Source of the DNA: Montifringilla adamsi
Taxonomy: Eukaryota > Chordata > Aves > Passeriformes > Passeridae
Assembly (NCBI GenBank): GCA_017590115.1
Contig: JAGGNK010007448.1
Span: 7,852,815-7,916,814 of the forward strand
Direction of reading: 5' to 3'
DNA length: 64,000 nucleotides
Shown here: positions 1 to 12,615 of the stretch, piece after piece
Layout: every line of letters begins with the position of its first letter
Position numbering within the stretch: position 1 is the first letter of the stretch
The notes under the pieces: model-generated
The model's input: the letters and a program-made list of their open reading frames with translations, nothing else
What the model was told of the DNA's origin: nothing
Databases searched by the model: none
Translations under genes and position numbers: made by a program

Positions 1-819
1 AAGGTTGGGGTGGAGGAGCTGAGTGAGGGATGGTGAGTGGTGGCAGAGAAGAATTGGATCAGAGAGGCAGGAGCAGAGCCAGGGGCATCACATCGAGCTG
101 GGGGAGCTGTTTGGCTGCTCCTGGGGGTGTGAAGGATGAGTGAGAGTGGTTTGCCAGTGCTGCAGCTTCCCTGCCCTGCTCTCAAAGATCTGTGTGCAGG
201 TGGGGGCTCTTGGAAAAAGGAATATCAAAGATATTCTGTACTGGTCATCCTTACCAGACTAAACTGGGCACCCCTTCTGCCCCCAGCCCTTCTTTTTCTG
301 TCCCGTTTGTGGGAGATGAGTGATTTTATCAGGCCTGGGGAGCTGTGGCTCTGCCTGGTGTGGAGGAGCCGTGATCTCTGCCAGTGTGGAGCAGGCGCCG
401 GGACATGCTGGGGAAATCAGAGATCCCACACTGCATCCCATCAGTGTTGGGGCTCCTTCTGGTGACCTCTCACACCCCACAGCAGCCCTGGGGTGGATGT
501 TTAATGGCTGAGCAGGAAAAAGGGGTACCAAGGGGGGTACCCACAGCCTTTGAGGGACCGGGTGGCTTGAGCGAGTTGAAAGCCGCTGTCTCAGAGCTCT
601 GCACCTGCGTGACCAACCCTCCCTGCTGACCTGCACTTGTTCAAGTGTGACTTTCAATTGATCATAAAAATCCAGCGTGATTCACAGCGTTCCTGCCCTG
701 CAGCCTGCCGGGCTCTGTCTCTCAGCATTCACGTAGCGTGAGAGAGCAGATTGCCCTCCAGTTCATCCTGCTCAGCCTTAATGGGGAGCTGCTGCTCACT
801 GGGGCTGCTCCCTCCACAC

Positions 820-1130
820 ACTCCTGGAATATATTAAAAACAGTGGCTTAGCGTTTTAATTTCATGTTTTTCCCCCTCAAATATACGAGGAAAACTCCTC
901 TCCAGACCTCGGGGTGTGGGGAGAAGGGAGGGAGGTGCAGCTCCTCGCTCCATCCCGGCGCAGCCCCTGTGTGCGTGCGTGTGGCTCACAGACAGTGAAA
1001 TTGCACCCTAGAGTTATAAAGCAATTGTCTAGCTCAGCAGCAGAATGAGCATGAAATGGTGCAGAAAGCAACTAAATAAAATTGGGTAAGGCAGATGCAT
1101 GAAAATAATGACATCTCTATCCTGTAGTCA
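820..1130. other. AT-rich island, candidate conserved non-coding element
   Basis: Non-repetitive and AT-rich compared with its flanks, with TATTAAAAACAG, GCAATTGTCTAG, CAACTAAATAAAATTGGG and GCATGAAAATAATGACATC. It contains no CR1 or simple repeat. Conservation cannot be seen from one sequence. Confidence 0.3.
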
Positions 1131-4100
1131 GGCGCGCTCGCTCTTCCTCGCTGATAAACTTTTATAACAGACTTTGCATTTATTTTCCCGGGAAACTCTC
1201 CTGCCGTGGAGATGTGTGTTGGTGTGGGGTGAGCCCCTGTACCCCCTCTCCTGTTTTTTTGGGGCTGTACATCCCTGCTCCTGTCCCCCCCTTCCTGTCT
1301 CCCTCTTCCTTGTTTTTGTTTTCAGAGCGGGATTTTTATGCTCAGTCAAACACCAAAGCGATAACCTTTGCGACTTCATTTCCTTTTTGGTGGCCGTGCC
1401 AGGCTGGGGGAGCCCTGTGAGCTGGTGGCTCTCAGAGTGGCCTCTCATGTCCCATGCAGATGGAATGAAGAGATGCTTTCCTGCTTTGCTCTCGCTTTGG
1501 AGGTTACTCCTTTTCCCTGGAAGGATCAGGCTGAGCAGGCTGTTGTGTGGGGTTTGGGATACCACAGCAGGGGTGGAACACCAGGTTGGTGCACTGGCTC
1601 TGTCATTCCTTCTCCCTGGTGATGGCTGGTGACACCAGGGCCACCTGCTCCCACACTATTTATCCAGCTGGATGGACTAAAGTGCTCCCAATTTGGGCCT
1701 GGAGGATTGACTTCAGCTGTGATTCCTCCCCAGCCTTTCCCCTGGGCTCTGAGCTGCTGTCCCTGCTCCCACAGTGCCTTGGCCTCAGCTTCCCCATCCA
1801 CTCCCAGGAAGCTGATGCTTCCAACACAGTCCAAATTTTGCTCGTTTTGTGCCAGGATCTCTGTGGAGACTGGGAACAAGCAGCTCCTCTTCCCACCCAA
1901 GAGGCCCTTTCGGTGACATTAAGGCTGTGTCCCCGCTGTCCTCACGCCCTCCTGCCTCTCATGGCATCGCTGGGCACTGCTCCACGTGCTTGTGCTGCCA
2001 GGGATGCCCTTTGTGGACAGGGTGCTGCCTGCTCTGTAAATGCCTGGATGCTTTGGAGGGCTCAGGACCGAGCTGCTCATGGATTCCTTTCCTTGTCTGC
2101 AAGGAAAAATCAGCCCTGGGCTGTGCTGGAGCCTGGGGCTCACCAGCCAGCGCCTCTGCAGCAGAATCTCCATCTCTGCCTTGGCTGTGCTGGGATGTGT
2201 CCCTGGGGTCCCAGATTAGCTGCTCCAGTGCCTGCCCATCACACGCAGCCCAGCGTGGCTCCCATGGGTGGGCTGGAGCTGCATGTTGGCTGCTCGTGTT
2301 GGCTGCACAACAGCACAGGACACGGCGTTTTCTCCTCCTCCTGCCAAAACCCAGATCCTCTGGAGCGAGGCAGAGCAGGAGGTTTCCCTGCAGGGATTCT
2401 TCTGGCTCTGGGCAGCTGGATGCCAAAGCCCTGCCAGCTTTTTTTGCTGGTGTGGTTCCGCAGCACCGGAGTGGCGAGGAGGAGGAGGAGGAGGGAAATG
2501 CAGGCGTGCAAAAATCAGTGTGAAAGCATAAATCAGGCCAAGAGTGAAAGGTTAAAGAAATCCAGAGGAAGCAGAGTGATGTGTGTGATAGAAAGGGGTT
2601 TCCTGTACCTAGAGAGGCCACCCAGGCGCCCTTCCTGCCGGGGCAAACCAAAACTTTCTGCACCCCTAAGCAGATTGTGGTTGGCTGCTTGGGCATGCTG
2701 TGAGCCAGCCGTGCCAGCCTGGGTGTTAATGCCTTGTGCTTTACAGGCTGCCCTCCCCAGCCTCTGCCGTGGGATTTATTTATAGGATGCCCAGGCAGAT
2801 CCTGGGAAGCGCTGCAGTTGGGAATAGGTCTCAGAAGGCAGGATGCAGTGACCTGTGCTGCCCTAAATCCACACCTCTCCACTGCCAGCCTGGCTGGTTT
2901 TCTACACTGTGCTCCTCATCAGGGCCCAGACCTCAGAGGGGCTCCAGGAAGAGTTAAGGCTCCTGGGACAATTACCTGCAGGCCCCTATTTAAGCACTTA
3001 GGAAGGCTTAGCTGATCCCAGCTGGAGATAGCCTGGCCCCAGGCCAGCGGGTACCTGTTGTGTGCAAATGTGGAGCCTTTCAACAGCGGTTCAGAGCTGG
3101 GGCTTGCTGGCAGCAGGACCCCCACAGGACACTTTGGGGTGGCCGGTGCTGGCACCCCGAATTACACCCTGCTTGTAACGTTGGGAGACGCAGATTTCGT
3201 TGGCTGAGGGGTTTTTGGCAGTTTTTGGAGCTGTGTTTTGGTAGCAGTGCTTGCCGTGCCCTGCTGCTTTATCTTGGAGTGTCACCCTCCTCTCCGAGCA
3301 ATTCCCTTCTGGCAGGTTGCTCCCTCTTTGTGCCTCACCTGTGGGGCAGGTTTGTTCTGTGGAAATCAGAGGCCATCAGGCTCTGTTGGGCTCTGGCTCT
3401 CGCTTTTCCCACTGCATTTTTCCGCCTGGGGTGGCTGAGGGCTGCTCCCTGCGGGCACCCGGGCGCTCCTCCGGTTGTCCCGGTGTTGAGCCATGGGAGC
3501 TGAGGCTGGGCAGGCGAGGAAAACCACGTCTGGCCGGGTTTCACAGCCTCTAGGTGTGTGCAGGAAATGTTGCAGGGCAGGGATTTCTTGCAGCAGGCCC
3601 TGGGTGGCAGGTAACAAACAGCAAGGTGCCCATCTGGAGCCCACGCACACTTGGGGAGGCTCCTCCTCTCAAGGCACCTTCCCAAAACCCTGGGGCAGCG
3701 CAGGGGATGTGGGGCTGCTCCAGGAATCCTCCAGGTCTCTTTCTTGGAGCAGTTGCATTTGCCCTCGGATGCTGGAAGGTGCAGCATCACACCCTGGGGG
3801 CACAGTTTGGTGGAGCTCGGCAGCACCCTGGGAATGGTGTTGGAGCCCCAAAGCTCTGTTGAGGGCTTTCCCAAGCAGGCAAACCTTAGGATACAGCCTG
3901 GGAAAGCAGTGCCATGGAGGGTGAAGCTCATCCCTGAGAGCAGAGAGATGCTCCAGTCCTGCCCAAGGTCTGGGGACCCCAGTCCAGCCCTTTGTAGGGA
4001 GGACAGGACACATTGGGCTGGAGGAGTGCTGGGTAGGAAGGGGTGAGCCTGGAGGTGGGTGTAGGGATGTGCCTGCAGGGTGGGAGCAGCCGGTCCTGCC

Positions 4101-4354
4101 AGTTCTCCCAGGCTCTGGGAAGTCCCTTGAGCTGCAGTCGAGGCCAGGATGAGGTCCCAGGTCCCTCTCTGCCACCGAGGGCTCTTCCTTGGCTGCTCAG
4201 TTTTAAGTCTTTGAGAGCACAGGCTCTGGGAAAACACCCAGAGAGCCTGGCCCTGGCTGGGAGTAAAAGCCAGCGTTGCGTGGGAAGGGAAGGCAGAGCC
4301 AGTGCACTCCTAATTCAAAGCACCTCCATAAGTGAATAAGGTAGAAGTGACTCT
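1131..4354. other. Unannotated intronic stretch
   Basis: GC-rich, mostly unique sequence without recognisable exon, transposon or array. Two open frames longer than 300 codons exist (+ strand to about 2785 and - strand around 3335-4237). Neither shows a domain, conserved motif or plausible splice context. A (GGA)5-like purine run sits at 2478-2495. Confidence 0.6.
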
Positions 4355-4371
4355 AAAAAAAAAAAAAAAAA
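4355..4371. repeat. Poly-A run (17 A)
   Basis: Seventeen A after GTGACTCT. No poly-A signal or recognisable retrocopy precedes it, so it is listed as a simple repeat. Confidence 0.95.
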
Positions 4372-4889
4372 GCCAACCCCAATGCACTGAGCTGCCCTGT
4401 AATTGTCAGTGTGGAAATCATAGGCACATGAGGACTTGCAGTGAAGGATTGAATCCACAGCCTGATTTCCAAAGCACAGGAAACGAGCTCCCAGCACTGG
4501 TTTTGGGGGTCCCGTGGACCTTTGGGCAGAGGAGCTTTTGGCAGGGTGGATTTTTGTGGAGCCTGTGGCAGGATCTGGAGCTCAGCACTGATTTCATCAG
4601 GTGGCTTCAAGATTGCGTCAGCTTAACCAAGGACTGGGGTTGACCTGCAGTGATTTGCTGACTTTATTGTTAAGACAATGATGGGGCTGATGGGGAGGAG
4701 AGGGATTTTGGTGTTCTCTGCCTGGTGGGATGACTTGGAACAGCACTGGCAGCACTTCCCTAATTTTTCAGCCCTTTTTGCTTGGAAGAGGTAAAATCCT
4801 GAATGTACCTTGAGGGCTCATTGAGGAGAAGGACTTTCCATCCCAGCTCTTGGCCCTGTCAGTAACTGCAGAAGAAGAACATTATAAGG

Positions 4890-5015
4890 AGCTATTCATC
4901 ATTGCAATTATTTTATTAAGAGAACACTGTGTGCTTGGGAGCTGGAAGAGATGGAGCTTTGGGATGTTTTCAGCATGATAAATACGGGTTGGTTACATCA
5001 CCCAGCTTTTAAAAA
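4890..5015. other. AT-rich island
   Basis: ATTGCAATTATTTTATTAAG and TCAGCATGATAAATACGG in otherwise GC-rich DNA. Non-repetitive; possible regulatory element. Confidence 0.25.
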
Positions 5016-7367
5016 ATGGTGTGTGTCGTCCTGGTGAGAGAGGGTTTGCAGACAGCCTTGGAGAGGAGAGCCAGGTGGCTGTCTGTTCCCAGCGGGGACA
5101 GCAGTGCCACTTGTCTCTGCCTCGCCCTCAGGAATGGGGAGAAGAACCTCTGAGTTCTGCTAGGTAGGAATTTGATCCTGTTCTGGGCTGGACATGCTGG
5201 AATGGGCTCCTTGGGGGCAGGGACATCATTGTTCCCACATGAGGTGGGATAGCACAGCGCTGCTCCCGGAACGCTCCGTGCAGCCTCTCACTGCCAAACC
5301 CCAAAATGCTGCTTTTGGGGCTGGTTTGCAGATTTCTGTCCCGTGCAGCTTTTTTAGGAGTCTCCCATCCTGGTGCCACCTCTCCCTGCTGTGCCAGGGC
5401 TGGTGGCTGGTCCCTCTCAGGCTGGCACCTCCGGGTGCGTTATCGCGGCCGCGCGCCGGGGTAAAGTCCAGCATGGGAAAATGCCTGGTGGACTTTTAAC
5501 TGGAGATCTCTGGAGAGCCCAGCTTAGAAAAGCTTTAACTGTTTCGTGGCAATCTCTGCTGGAAGGTAGAGAGAGAATGGAGCAGAGGATGGGCTGCCCA
5601 GCTGGGCTCAGCTCCCTGCAGCACAGGCTCGCTGGTGGCCATGCCAGGGTGGCCATGGGGATTGTGCCAGCTGGTCCTGGGGTCACCACTGCATGTCCCC
5701 ACCTCTCCACTGGTTTTGCTGTCATAGCCTCAGCTCTTGGCTCAGCTCAGTCTCCCAAAATGCTGCTTTGGGCATGTAGGGGCTGCTTTGGGGTCACTGG
5801 TCTGTGCTCCTCAGGACACAGGCGGTGTCCCTGCCCTGCTCTCCCTGCTGCTGTGTGGCCTCAAAGGATGAACCCTGTGGGTGCGGAGGGATGGGCATCA
5901 CTCTGCAGCATCCTCACCTATGGGAAGCTGCATCTGGAACTTGAAAGGGGCCTTGGCACTGCCATTTTTGCTGTCCCACACTCTGATTCTTGCCTCCTGC
6001 TTTAGACACCTGAGTGCCTGGTGGGATTTATTTCAGCATCTTCATCCTTCTTCCATTTGCCCTTTCCCTTGCTTTTGTTTTGCTGCTTTTTTTCCCCCTC
6101 CAAGGTGAGTCTTGTTTGCTCTGGGTGGGTCTGTGAGCCCTGAGCAGGTCCCCACTGCCACCCCATCTGGTGACAGCAGCACAACCAAGCAGCCACCTCT
6201 CTGTGTCATGGGGTGGTCAGCCCATTCTCGGTGGGGACAGGGCCAGGGCATGCTCCCAAAGGGATTTATGGAGGGAAATTCATGCCGTGTAGGATTTTTG
6301 TCCATGGAGAACAGCTCAGCATGGGATGGCATCACTGGCTGTCCCTGCAGGCTCAGCTCAGTGGGGGAGTGGGGAAGCTCCCATGTGCCACCAGCTGTGC
6401 CCTTCTCAGTGGAAGTGATTCCAGGGTGAGAAATTCCCACTGTGGAAGCCTTTATTACCGGGCAGAACTAGGTTTGTTTTGTTTATCATCCATTTACTTG
6501 GCTTTGGAGGCATGCCCAGAGTTCTCCAATTTTGTGTGTGTGTGGATGTGTGATTTATTAGGATTCAGGGCCGGGGGTTCTTTTTTTTCTGGTTTAATTT
6601 CACTTCCTCAAACTGACAGGCCGTTTGAACAAACTTCTTTTGGATAATTTCCTCTATAGTTTTAGAGGGCCTCCTAAAAATAAAAAGAGAAAACATTGCA
6701 ACATGGTCGATAATTAAAAAAACTCCCTGTCTGTGACCGGCCTGGGCCCTGATTTCGGTAACAGAGAGAGCTCAGAGGGTAGAAAAAAACATGAATTCGC
6801 TTTTTGGGTGCTTTTGACAGCACTTCAGATGGCTGGCTTTGCTTGTTTCTCTGTGAGCTGTGATCCCAGGCACACTTGGGCATTTCTCCCCATCCTCCTG
6901 CGAGCGCTCCATTAAAAGCACCGTGCGTGCCTAAACCCCTGCCAGCTCCCAGCTTTGGTTTCCTCTCCCCGGCTAGATCTGTTCCACAGCAGTCAGGAAG
7001 AGGGAGGAGGGAGAGGGGAAAAAAAAAATCCATTTAAGAAACGCTGGGAAATGTAATGGGAGCCTCCAGAGAGCAGGTAGGCGAGGGCAGAGCACCTGTA
7101 GCTGCCTTGAGCTGGGTTTGCTGGCGGGTTCTGCCCGGGGTTTTTATGAGGATTTCGCAAGTGTGGGTTTCGAAATGGCTCACAGAGGGTTTGTGCTGGG
7201 TGTTCTCTGGGCCTGTGGTGCCAGGAGCTGCCAGAGAGCCCCGGTGGGGTCGAGGCAGAGCTGGGGGCACGCAGGGTCCCGGGGGGCTGCGCTGTGCCCG
7301 TGCCTGTCAGCACAGAGATTGAGATGAAGGAAAACTTCCTTTCCCACTGTCCCAGCTATAAAAGCAT
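5016..7367. other. Unannotated intronic stretch
   Basis: GC-rich unique sequence with the isolated CpG cluster (5436-5462) and an AT-richer patch at 6440-6730 (TTTATTACCGGGC, AAAAATAAAAAGAGAAAACA, GTCGATAATTAAAAAAACTC). No coding or RNA gene is seen. Confidence 0.6.
5436..5462. other. Isolated CpG cluster
   Basis: GCGTTATCGCGGCCGCGCGC carries six or seven CpGs, including a NotI site, within less than 30 bp. The flanks are CpG-poor, so this is not a full CpG island. Confidence 0.4.
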
Positions 7368-7403
7368 GAGAGAGAGAAATAGAGAGAGAGAGAGAGAGAG
7401 AAA
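7368..7403. repeat. (AG)n microsatellite
   Basis: A run of alternating AG with one AAAT interruption at 7377-7380, followed by a purine-rich stretch to about 7500. The strand asymmetry (AG on the RXRA sense strand) makes it a purine tract. Confidence 0.95.
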
Positions 7404-10400
7404 GATTTCCCCCAGGGATCAGCAGTGATAAAAAGGCTCTCTTTTGAAAAGCAGTGAGAGAAAAGAAGTGTGTCTAATCCTCACAGAGAAGAAAGGGAGA
7501 ACATCCCTCTGCTGTGAGCTGGGCGGGGGCTGCAGGGACCCTGGTGTGGAGGCAGCAGCCCTGTGCTCCTGCCTGGTGCAGAGGAATCCTCTGGGCAGGA
7601 GCAGAGAGGAATTTTAATTCCTGGGATGCATTTGGGTGGGTTTAGGGAAGCTGACTGCTGTGGTGCAGGTGAGGGCAGGGGTGTGAGGGCTGGGGAGATG
7701 CTGCTGGCTCATCCCCACGTTGCTCAATCCCTGCAGAGGAGCTCTGCTGGCACCCTGCGTGGGAGAGACTTGCACAGGTTTTCTTTCCCCTTTTCCCCTT
7801 GGCCCTGGGACTGGAAGAGGCTGGAAAGGGGAGCTGCAGCCCCGAGCCAGGAGGGATGTGTGTCCCCAGGGCAGCTATCCCAGGGACTGCTGCAATCCTG
7901 GATCCCTTTTTCCAGGTGATACAGCTGGCCTGACTGGCTGTAACAGCTTCTTCCTTTATTTTCCCGGTCCAACCCTGTCACCATTTCTTCAGTGACAACT
8001 GCAGTGTCCAGGCTTGGCACAGGAGCTGCTCTGTCACCCTGTCAGTGGTGGGACAGTGGTGGCTTGGCTGCTGGTCCTGTGCTTGCCACGTCTGAGCCGA
8101 GGCCACCAGGGTGCTTTTATTGCTGTTGTGGTTGATGATTTATTTCCAGTTGCATCCGCCCCGTCTTGTGACTTGATTAAAAATTAAAGCAAACAGAGTG
8201 GTGTGGTGTGGCTGCTGTGAGCCCAGGGTCCTTCCCCGAGCCCTGTGGGGTTCCCAGCCCGTGGACTGGGAAGGGAAATCCAGGAATGGGAGGGAAAAGG
8301 TGGATGGCAGTGGAAGGACCTGTGTGGCCAGGAGGGGATGGAGAGGTGGGTGCTGGGGTGGGAGCCATCAGTAGGATCAGGATCCTTTCACAGACTGGAG
8401 CTTGTGAATGTTTATTTGTATCTCCTTGAGCTGAATAATGGTAATCTCCGGCCAATAAAGTCCTCATTAGGCTGAAATTAATGAGTTTATGTTTCAAAAT
8501 ACAACAAGACCAACACTCAAACCCACAACCCTGCAGAGGGAACTCCATGAGGAAGGGATGGGTGGATGGGGCAGTGGTGCCTGGGGAGGAAAACCAAGCT
8601 GGCACTGGGGTGTACCTGCTCCTTGCAGAGCCTGGTGGGCAGTGCCACAGTCACAGGGATGCTGCAGCATCGGGATGTGCTGTTGGGGAAGGATTTTGGA
8701 GACACCCATCAACATTTTGCTGTTGGAGGAGCTTGTGCTAGCTGGTGGGTGAGCATGGAGCATCCTGTGTGCAGGAGCCACATGGCTTTAGAGACAACAC
8801 CTACCACGTCTCAGTGTCACTGCTGCCTCTGGGCTCTTCTTGGTGGCAGCAGGAAACCAGGGCTGAGATTCTGAAGATCATCCTGGGATGTCACAGCCAA
8901 GTACCAGGAGTTTCTGCTCCAGCCTTTGGGGGGGCTTTGGCAGAGCCCACCGCCCTCCGCTTGTGCAGGGAGGGATCCAGTGACTCAGGAACCCCTCGCA
9001 GAGAAAGGGGAGCAGGAAGTTAGCTCACAGCTCTTGTGAAAGACCGAAGCTGGCTCGATACCTATAATTAAAGCGGGTGTCAAGGAATGAGGTGGAAATT
9101 CCTCAGGGGGAGGGAGAGCAGCGCCTGCTGCCGACCCGAAAGTGGCAGCTCCTCCCTGATCAGGGGCTGGGGAGAGGCTGGTCCTGAGCCCCCAGGGACC
9201 AAATGTGAGCCCCCAGCTCCTCTCCTTCCCAAGAGTAAGGAATTGATGTGGATGGCAAGGCCATGTGTCCAGTCAGCACAAGGGAACCACCTGCATGGAG
9301 CTGTAGCAGTGTGCCTGGAGCTCAGCAGGATGGTGGATCTGCCCTGGGCAAAAATCCTCCTGGGAAATGTGTGGGACCTTATCAGGGGCAGAGCTGGGCA
9401 GAGGGTGAGGTGGGTTTGGGGTGCAGTTTGGGAATTGCAAGGGATCGGGGCAGCAGCAGGTGGAGGCAGTGATGGGGTGGGATGGTCTTGGGGGGAGACC
9501 TGAGTCCTCACTGGGGTTGGAGGAAATGCTTGGGGTCCCATCCTGCTGGGTGCTGGCAGTGCTGCCTGTGCCACCTCCTTCCCCTGTAGTGCCTGTGCTG
9601 TCCCCCAGCACGTCTGTGAGAGCAGGGAAACTGAGGCACGGGGCTGTGGTTGTGTGTTTGTTAGGTGTGAGTGCTGTGTTCCCGGCTCTTGCTCTGGTCC
9701 CTTCTTTTCCAGCCACTCCTCCCTGCAGTCCCTGGGTTGGTGCCAGGAGCACACAGCATTCCAGGGGTCCCTCCATCCCCCTCCACACAACTCCCAACTC
9801 TGCCCCCATGGCTGTGGTGCCTTCCCAGCAAACGCCAAATCTGCTGAGCAGACGGAAAAATGAAAAAGAGGAAAAAAAAAAATAACAACACCCTACCCAA
9901 TAATATGAGGAAGAAATGTTGGTGTGTCCTGGGTGGATTAGTCGAGACTCCTTGCTGGATTCCTCCGAAGGGAGGTGCTGGTGCTGGAAGCCGGCCACCA
10001 GCCGGGCCTGCCGCATTTTTCCTGGATTCTCTTACCAATTGGGGACTGAACTTTAGTCTGAAAAAGAGGTATTTTTAACTTGCTTCTGTCTGAGGGTTGT
10101 CTCGGCTTCAGGCGGTTTGGCTTTCTCCTGGCCTGGCCGTGCACTGAGGTGGAAGTGGTGGGAGGTGGGGGCTGGACCCTCCATCCCCAGCTGGACCAGG
10201 AGGAGGAAGCGAGAGAAGGAAAGGTTTGTTCTGACATCAAGAAAACCATTTCAGAAGGTTCCTCCTGCTTGGCCCAAGTGTGGAGCAATGGGAATGGTGT
10301 GTCAGGACAATGGCAGCAGCGATGGAGACATGGGTGAGCCAATCTGCTGTTGAGATCGCTGTGGAAAACAAGGATGAGTATCTTGGGAAGGCCTCTAGCC

Positions 10401-10564
10401 CCAGCATGCAGGGCTGATGGGCCCAGACACCACTGCCTTGGAAACAGCCATTGAAGTGTGCAACATTCCTGTCTCTGGGGGTTCCTTTCCCTTCCTCCCT
10501 CCCAGATGTGGAGCTGTCACAGGACACTGGCACTGCTGGCCTCTGCGTGCCACCCGGGCTGGCC
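7404..10564. other. Unannotated intronic stretch
   Basis: GC-rich unique sequence. Besides the 8395-8515 island, the only local features are GATACCTATAATTAAAGCGG at 9058-9077 and an A-rich AAATAACAACACC patch at 9858-9905. Confidence 0.6.
8395..8515. other. AT-rich island, candidate conserved non-coding element
   Basis: GAATGTTTATTTGTATCTCC, GAATAATGGTAATCTCC, CCAATAAAGTCCTCATTAGG and GAAATTAATGAGTTTATG form a compact, non-repetitive block with several homeodomain-type TAAT cores and a forkhead-like TGTTTATTT. Confidence 0.35.
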
Positions 10565-10872
10565 CTCAGCCACAGGCTGGGCTCAGCCTGGCAGGTGCTG
10601 AGGTTCTGCTGAGGTTCTGCTCAGCCACGGGCTGGGCTCAGCGTGGCAGGTTCTGTTGAGGTTCTCCTGAGGTTCTCCTGAGGTTCTCCTGAGGTTCTCC
10701 TGAGGTTCTGCTGAGGTTCTGCTGAGGTTCTGCTCAGCCATGGGCTGGGCTCAGGCTGGCAGGGTGCTGAGGTTCTGCTGAGGTTCTGCTGAGGATGTGC
10801 TCAGTCATGGGCTGGGCTCAGCCTGGCAGGTGCTGAGGTTCTGCTGAGGTTCTGCTGAGGTTCTGCTCAGCG
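10565..10872. repeat. Minisatellite, 11-bp GAGGTTCTGCT unit in larger modules
   Basis: Tandem GAGGTTCTGCT/GAGGTTCTCCT units are grouped into blocks separated by a CAGCCACGGGCTGGGCTCAG-type spacer that recurs at 10567, 10623, 10737 and 10804. It is therefore a two-level repeat: an 11-bp unit inside longer modules. Confidence 0.93.
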
Positions 10873-11009
10873 CAGAGCACTGCAGGGCAGGGCTGAGGCA
10901 CGGTGGGCCTGTTGTTTATTGTAGGGTTGCTGGCCACAGCGGCTCTGCCGGGTGTCACTCGCTTCCCCTGCTCGGGGACAGAGCCTGCCCAAGCCAGCAG
11001 GACAATCCG

Positions 11010-11180
11010 GGCTGTGTTTTCATAATTAAAACAAATAAAACAAACCCGTACGCGGCGTTATTTACAATACGGGCTCGGGAAGAGTCGAGCTGAATATTGT
11101 TTCCTCGCAGAGTTTTTCCCTTTGTGGCTCACACATGAGTTTGTTGTTGTTGGCTGCTCCCGAGGCCGCGGTCTCGCGTG
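11010..11180. other. Mixed AT/CpG block, candidate regulatory element
   Basis: CATAATTAAAACAAATAAAA is followed by CGTACGCGGCGTTATTTACA, CGGGCTCGGGAAGAGTCGAG and GAGGCCGCGGTCTCGCG. The co-occurrence of AT-rich homeobox-type sequence and retained CpGs is unlike the surrounding intron. It ends at the start of the 53-bp minisatellite. Confidence 0.35.
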
Positions 11181-11210
11181 CCGGGGCTGCTGCCGGCCCG
11201 CAGCGGGCAG

Positions 11211-11565
11211 CCTGGAGGGATGGCATGAGGTGGCCAGGGCTGGGCTCTGCCCAGTGTGGGCATCCTGGAGAGCTGGTGTGGGGTGGCCAAGGCTGGGATC
11301 TGTCTGTTGTGAGCATCCTTAGGAGCTGGAGTGGGGTGGCCAGGGCTGGGCTCTGCCCAGCGTGGGCATCCCTGGGAGTTGGTGTGGGGTGGTCAAAGCT
11401 AGGCTCTGGCATTGCTGGGAGTTGGTGTGGGGTGGTCAAGGCTGGGCTCTGCCCATCATGGGCATCCCTGGGAGTCAGCAAAGGGTGGTCAAGGCTGGGA
11501 TCTATCCATCATGAGTATCCCAGGGAGCAGGAGTGGGGTAGTGAGGCCTGGGCTCTGCCCACCTT
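11211..11565. repeat. Minisatellite, ~53-bp unit, about 7 copies
   Basis: The phrase GTGGGGTGGCCAGGGCTGGG / CTCTGCCCAGCGTGGGCATC recurs with its TGGCCA/TGGTCA core starting near 11231, 11284, 11337, 11390, 11433, 11486 and 11539. That is a period of 53 bp, with one copy shortened to 43 bp. Copies differ by several substitutions. The frame stays open through the array, producing a false 146-codon ORF. Confidence 0.93.
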
Positions 11566-12534
11566 GCTGTTGTGAGCCTTGCCCTTCTGGGATTATCCTG
11601 GAAAGCCACCTGGGAAGGGTGGATGTGCATGGCACTGAGCTTGGTGCTTTCCTGAAGGGTTTTTGCTGCTTGTGGGACTTGCTGCTGGCACAGCAGGGAG
11701 CTCTTCAGGGTGAAATCTTTGGGGTGAAATCTTTGGGGTTTCCTGCAGAGGGGTGGCAGGTGATTTTCCAGCAGAGACCAGCATCAAGTGCTGGTTGTTG
11801 TTGCCTGCGGCATCCCTGGGAGACCTGCAGGGTCTGAGCCCTGGCAGTGCCACAGCACCTGGCAGGATGGACAGGGCTGGTGGGCTCTGGCTCCAGACTC
11901 CCACCCAGGGCTTTGAGCCAGAGTTGTCCTGGGGGTGGAGAAGGGGATGTGGAAGGGGTGCAGCAGCAGCCCTCGGGTGTTGCATCCACCCAGCAGGGTT
12001 GGTGCAGCCTCAGGTGATGCTGGAGGGACATCCCTCACTGGGGAGGGGGATATGCCCACGGGTCTGTGCACACAGGGAGGGGACGTGGATGTACAGCTGT
12101 CAAATTTTCACCCTGCTGCTTTGGGGCAGGATGGGCAGGGAGGACTGGGCTGCAGAGGAAGGTGGGCACCCCCCTTGTGCCAAGCTGCAGGCAGACACGT
12201 TCAGTGGGAAGCATATGGCAGGTAATCCAGAGCCAGATGGGAATTTGCTGCCGTTGCTCCTGCCCCCGGTGCAGCTCCTGCATGCACGGCCAGCCAGCGC
12301 TCAGCCTGGTGGCCACATCCCTTCAGGGACGGCCCCAAAGCCCCCCCTGGGAGGGTGGGCAGGGTGGGTACAGCTGGATGGCCTCGTGCAGCCGTGCAGG
12401 GACACCCCGAGGGGCACTGATGGTGCTGGGCACTGGGGCAGCCAGCTGGGCACGGGCTGTGCACGCACCGAGCTGGCTGAGCACACCAGCCCCTGCCTAG
12501 CGGGGCAGGGCTTAAAGCTGGGCTTAGGAGGTCA

Positions 12535-12615
12535 AAATCTGGCTAATGAGTTAATGGCAATTAATTAACTGCAGGGCACTTTGCAGATATTAACTAATTG
12601 TTCTGCTGTGAGCGC
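12535..12615. other. AT-rich island with TTAATTAA motifs
   Basis: GGCTAATGAGTTAATGGCAATTAATTAACTG and ATATTAACTAATTG pack five TAAT/ATTA cores into 80 bp. Confidence 0.3.

Noticed and set aside
1..1000. RXRA exon 1 or promoter CpG island
   Set aside because: I looked for a short exon with the RXRA N-terminus and GT donor, and for a CpG island, across the window. None was convincing.
1547..2785. 412-codon + strand open frame
   Set aside because: Low-complexity Cys/Leu/Pro/Ala-rich translation with no recognisable domain, overlapping open frames in other phases, no splice or promoter context. GC-rich stop-poor intron explains it.
4250..4371. Processed retrocopy ending in a 17-A tail
   Set aside because: No coding resemblance, no AATAAA-type signal at the expected place and no target-site duplication visible.
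10565..11565. CRISPR-like regular repeats
   Set aside because: Units are contiguous or separated by repetitive, not unique, spacers, and the DNA is vertebrate.
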